Below are positions 62,447-64,000 of a stretch of 64,000 nt of DNA, piece after piece. Below the pieces are notes generated by a model that saw only the letters and a list, made by a program, of their open reading frames with translations, was not told the DNA's origin and made no database searches. Made by a program: the position numbers and the translations under genes. Within the stretch, counting starts at the first letter, position 1, and every line of letters starts with the position of its first letter. Origin of the DNA: Marinococcus sp. PL1-022 (GTDB lineage: Bacteria; Bacillota; Bacilli; Bacillales; Marinococcaceae); contig NZ_JAWXCX010000001.1 in assembly GCF_033845285.1 (NCBI RefSeq), positions 2,123,495 to 2,187,494 of the forward strand. The letters run 5' to 3'.

Positions 62447-62647
62447 ATGGAACAAGGTACAGTTAAGTGGTTTAACGCAGAAAAAGGTTTTGGCTTCATC
62501 GAACGCGAAGGTGCAGACGACGTTTTCGTTCACTTCTCCGCTATCCAGGAAGAAGGCTTTAAAACCTTAGAAGAAGGACAAACGGTAGAATTCGAAATAG
62601 TAGAAGGCGACCGCGGCCCACAAGCTGCAAACGTCACTAAAAACTAA
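62447..62647 (+). CDS. Cold-shock protein, copy 2
   Basis: The 66-residue product is the same as copy 1, and the coding sequences are identical over all 201 bases. The distance between the two starts is 445 bases. The duplication includes the leader and continues a few bases past the stop (AATTAAnCCATATA), but not the promoters or terminators. Either a very recent tandem duplication or continuing gene conversion would explain this. Confidence 0.95.
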   Translation: MEQGTVKWFNAEKGFGFIEREGADDVFVHFSAIQEEGFKTLEEGQTVEFEIVEGDRGPQAANVTKN

Positions 62648-62663
62648 TTAAGCCATATATGAG

Positions 62664-62692
62664 CCTCTCTCCTTGTTGGAGAGAGGTTTTTT
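62664..62692 (+). terminator. Terminator of cold-shock gene copy 2
   Basis: CCTCTCTCC and GGAGAGAGG form a nine-base perfect stem followed by T6. Confidence 0.85.
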
Positions 62693-62720
62693 CTTGCTGA
62701 TTTCAACAGACGAATATACA

Positions 62721-62769
62721 AAAAAGAATACCCGGCAGCCAGGTATTTCTGCTGCATGGTATTCTTTTT
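62721..62769 (-). terminator. Terminator of the small membrane protein gene
   Basis: AAAAAGAATACC and GGTATTCTTTTT form the outer stem, with an inner CAGC/GCTG pairing, directly after the stop at 62771. Confidence 0.8.
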
Positions 62770-62770
62770 A

Positions 62771-62905
62771 TTAGCGGCGTCTAAACGTTTCAAGAAACGC
62801 GTGAACAATCTCTACCGACTGAAAAGCAAAAATGCTGAGTGCCGAAAGGGATAAGAGCCCCATTACAACAAAGCGCATATTCTGAACCAAATGCAAAGCC
62901 CACAT
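62771..62905 (-). CDS. Small single-helix membrane protein (44 residues)
   Basis: The frame reads MWALHLVQNMRFVVMGLLSL, then SALSIFAFQSVEIVHAFLET and FRRR. One hydrophobic helix at about 12-30 is followed by a basic tail. A very strong ribosome site (AAAGGAGGGG) lies at correct spacing and a terminator follows, so I consider it a real gene. I recognise no family. It lies between the cold-shock pair and the channel gene. Confidence 0.55.
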   Translation of the reverse strand: MWALHLVQNMRFVVMGLLSLSALSIFAFQSVEIVHAFLETFRRR

Positions 62906-63035
62906 GTTTACCCCTCCTTTGATATATTTCTATCATACTCTCCTGTCACATGTTTGCAACAATTTTATGTTATTTTCTAACATATTTCCTGCTATACTGC
63001 GGTTCAACGAAGCTCCATTGAATGCAGACCTGATT

Positions 63036-63674
63036 TTAATTAAAAGGAAACCATTTTTTTACTTTATTTTTCCAATACCTTACGGAAATGTATTCAAACA
63101 CATAGGTTAAAATTAAACCATATAAAATAACCCCAAACAAACTAAGCACTACCATCGTCCCCTGGCCAAGTACTGTAACCGGCTCAATGTTGGAACGTCC
63201 AAACATCACGAGTGCCATAAGTACGCTTATAGCAGATGTCCACAGCGAATCCGCCGGAGGTTCGATGCCCCACACCCAAAGAACAAAACAAATATACAAT
63301 ATTGAAATACCGCCCCAAACGTAATATTGATGCTGGCGGCTTAAATAACGAATAAGCGGCATCGTATAAAATTTGGTGATTGTTTTAAGACGGAAAAGGT
63401 GAATGATTCTTGCCAGGCGTGCGAATTGAAAAATAGCATCTGCCGGTATAATAGCTATTAATAAAAACGGGTGGGATTTTACAAATTCCCATTTCTTCTC
63501 TGCACGAAAAAAACGGAAAGCATAATCAAGCGTAAATAACGCCCAGGTTGTCCAAATAATATAACCGGAAGCTTCTGTTTCATACCAAAGCGTTCCTACA
63601 GAGAGAATGGCAAGTATCACCATAATCGCTTCGTATAATCGCTGCCCGAATCCCTGGTCTCTCTTTTCACTCAT
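63036..63674 (-). CDS. Voltage-sensor ion channel-like protein with atypical pore
   Basis: The 212-residue protein has six hydrophobic segments. An S4-like helix, FARLARIIHLFRLKTITKF, has Arg/Lys every third or fourth residue, and S5 and S6 follow. The pore loop reads ALVMFGRSNIEPVTVLGQG where K+ channels have TVGYGD, so the usual K+ filter is missing. Residues YIIWTTWALFTLDYAFRFFR fit an S2-S3 segment. It is probably an ion transporter-family protein that conducts another ion or lacks conduction. The gene is solitary. Confidence 0.75.
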   Translation of the reverse strand: MSEKRDQGFGQRLYEAIMVILAILSVGTLWYETEASGYIIWTTWALFTLDYAFRFFRAEKKWEFVKSHPFLLIAIIPADAIFQFARLARIIHLFRLKTITKFYTMPLIRYLSRQHQYYVWGGISILYICFVLWVWGIEPPADSLWTSAISVLMALVMFGRSNIEPVTVLGQGTMVVLSLFGVILYGLILTYVFEYISVRYWKNKVKKWFPFN

Positions 63675-63787
63675 TTTCGACGACTCACTTTCCTGTCCAT
63701 TTAGCTTTAATCGTACTATTCTAATAAAAAAACAGCAAATTTTCTATTGCACAATTCGCTGCTACTGGTTATAATAGAATTTGTCTT

Positions 63788-63874
63788 GCGGATGTGGCGG
63801 AACTGGCAGACGCGCACGGTTCAGGTCCGTGTGAGCTTACGCTCTTGGAGGTTCGAATCCTCTCATCCGCACCA
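63788..63874 (+). tRNA. tRNA-Leu (anticodon CAG)
   Basis: The 87-base cloverleaf has acceptor arms GCGGATG and CATCCGC, then A and an encoded CCA. The anticodon stem CACGG/CCGTG frames loop TTCAGGT with anticodon CAG (Leu, CUG codons). A long variable arm (GAGCTTACGCTC) marks a class II tRNA, and the T arm contains GGTTCGAATCC. It reads plus and a terminator follows. Confidence 0.95.
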
Positions 63875-63887
63875 TTCTTATACAACG

Positions 63888-63920
63888 AACACACTAGGCT
63901 TTCCAGGCTGGTGTTTTTTT
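63888..63920 (+). terminator. Terminator of tRNA-Leu
   Basis: AACAC(A)CTAG with internal GGCT pairing to CTGGTGTT, followed by T7, lies 14 bases after the tRNA. Confidence 0.65.
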
Positions 63921-64000
63921 ATGCTTTTATCTTTTTATTTTAGCACGTTGCTCTCCTCAGGAGCATCTTTCTTTTATTATTAGTGTAAGTGGCAGACAAA

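Noticed and set aside
63747-63983. Plus-strand open frame of 78 residues
   Set aside because: It runs through the whole tRNA-Leu and its terminator.
1-64000. CRISPR arrays, prophage, IS elements or integrase-linked attachment sites
   Set aside because: I saw no regularly spaced repeats, transposase or integrase motifs, or direct repeats of the tRNA end.

Overview
The window looks like a chromosomal stretch of a Gram-positive Bacillota, most likely a Bacillaceae member related to salt- or alkali-tolerant bacilli. The support is the gene set: an MreBH-type actin, LplJ, FbpB-like, YtvA LOV-STAS, YkfB/YkfC, YtvI-like, SE1561- and SE1832-family proteins, the TreP-TreA-TreR locus and a YlnD/E/F-type siroheme set. 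Strong AGGAGG ribosome binding sites, frequent GTG/TTG starts and dense intrinsic terminators also fit. No phage, insertion sequence, CRISPR array or rRNA is visible. One tRNA-Leu(CAG) lies at the right end.

Layout, left to right. 0-3.9 kb holds a MATE exporter, an OsmC protein, a VLRF1-type release-factor homologue, a YtxH-like protein and an FbpB-like peptide. 3.9-11.2 kb is a seven-gene minus-strand operon that is visibly richer in A+T than its flanks. It encodes a creatininase-family hydrolase, a NitT/TauT-type ABC importer (ATPase, permease, NMT1-like lipoprotein), an FAD-linked oxidoreductase and two cytosine-deaminase-like amidohydrolases. This is the best candidate for an undescribed catabolic or salvage pathway. 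11.5-18.6 kb carries a ferritin-like protein, MsrA/MsrB, a PfpI protease-like protein, a luciferase-like oxidoreductase, an RNase H, an orphan siderophore N-hydroxylase, a TspO-like membrane protein and an aldo/keto reductase.

18.7-24.0 kb is assimilatory sulfate reduction (cysH-sat-cysC) followed, after an internal terminator, by siroheme synthesis (SUMT fused to a uroporphyrinogen-III synthase-like domain, then sirB and sirC). lplJ and mreBH follow on the plus strand. 26.4-28.2 kb contains an epimerase gene between two non-coding, hairpin-rich segments bounded by TGTTGATT-like ends. 29.3-33.3 kb is the trehalose operon, with a TreR operator between the -35 and -10 boxes and a cre-like site. 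An Fe-S PD-(D/E)XK nuclease gene with an apparent CTG start follows.

34-44 kb holds dehydrogenases, a YtvI-like permease, a deaminase, a metallo-hydrolase and a siderophore uptake system. That system is split into a plus-strand binding protein plus double FecCD permease and a convergent minus-strand ATPase, each with its own Fur box. 44.5-48.2 kb is a muropeptide-recycling operon (DUF819 transporter, YkfB epimerase, YkfC-like endopeptidase) preceded by a DUF3870 gene. 49.6-51.4 kb includes a Fur-box-controlled pair of uncharacterised genes.

53-64 kb has a CPA antiporter, an HxlR regulator coupled to an orphan C-terminal half of archaeal-type 3-dehydroquinate synthase, an ABC-F ATPase and a CshA-like helicase. 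It ends with Ohr, YtvA, a tandem pair of cold-shock genes with identical coding sequences and duplicated leaders, a voltage-sensor channel with an unusual pore, and tRNA-Leu.
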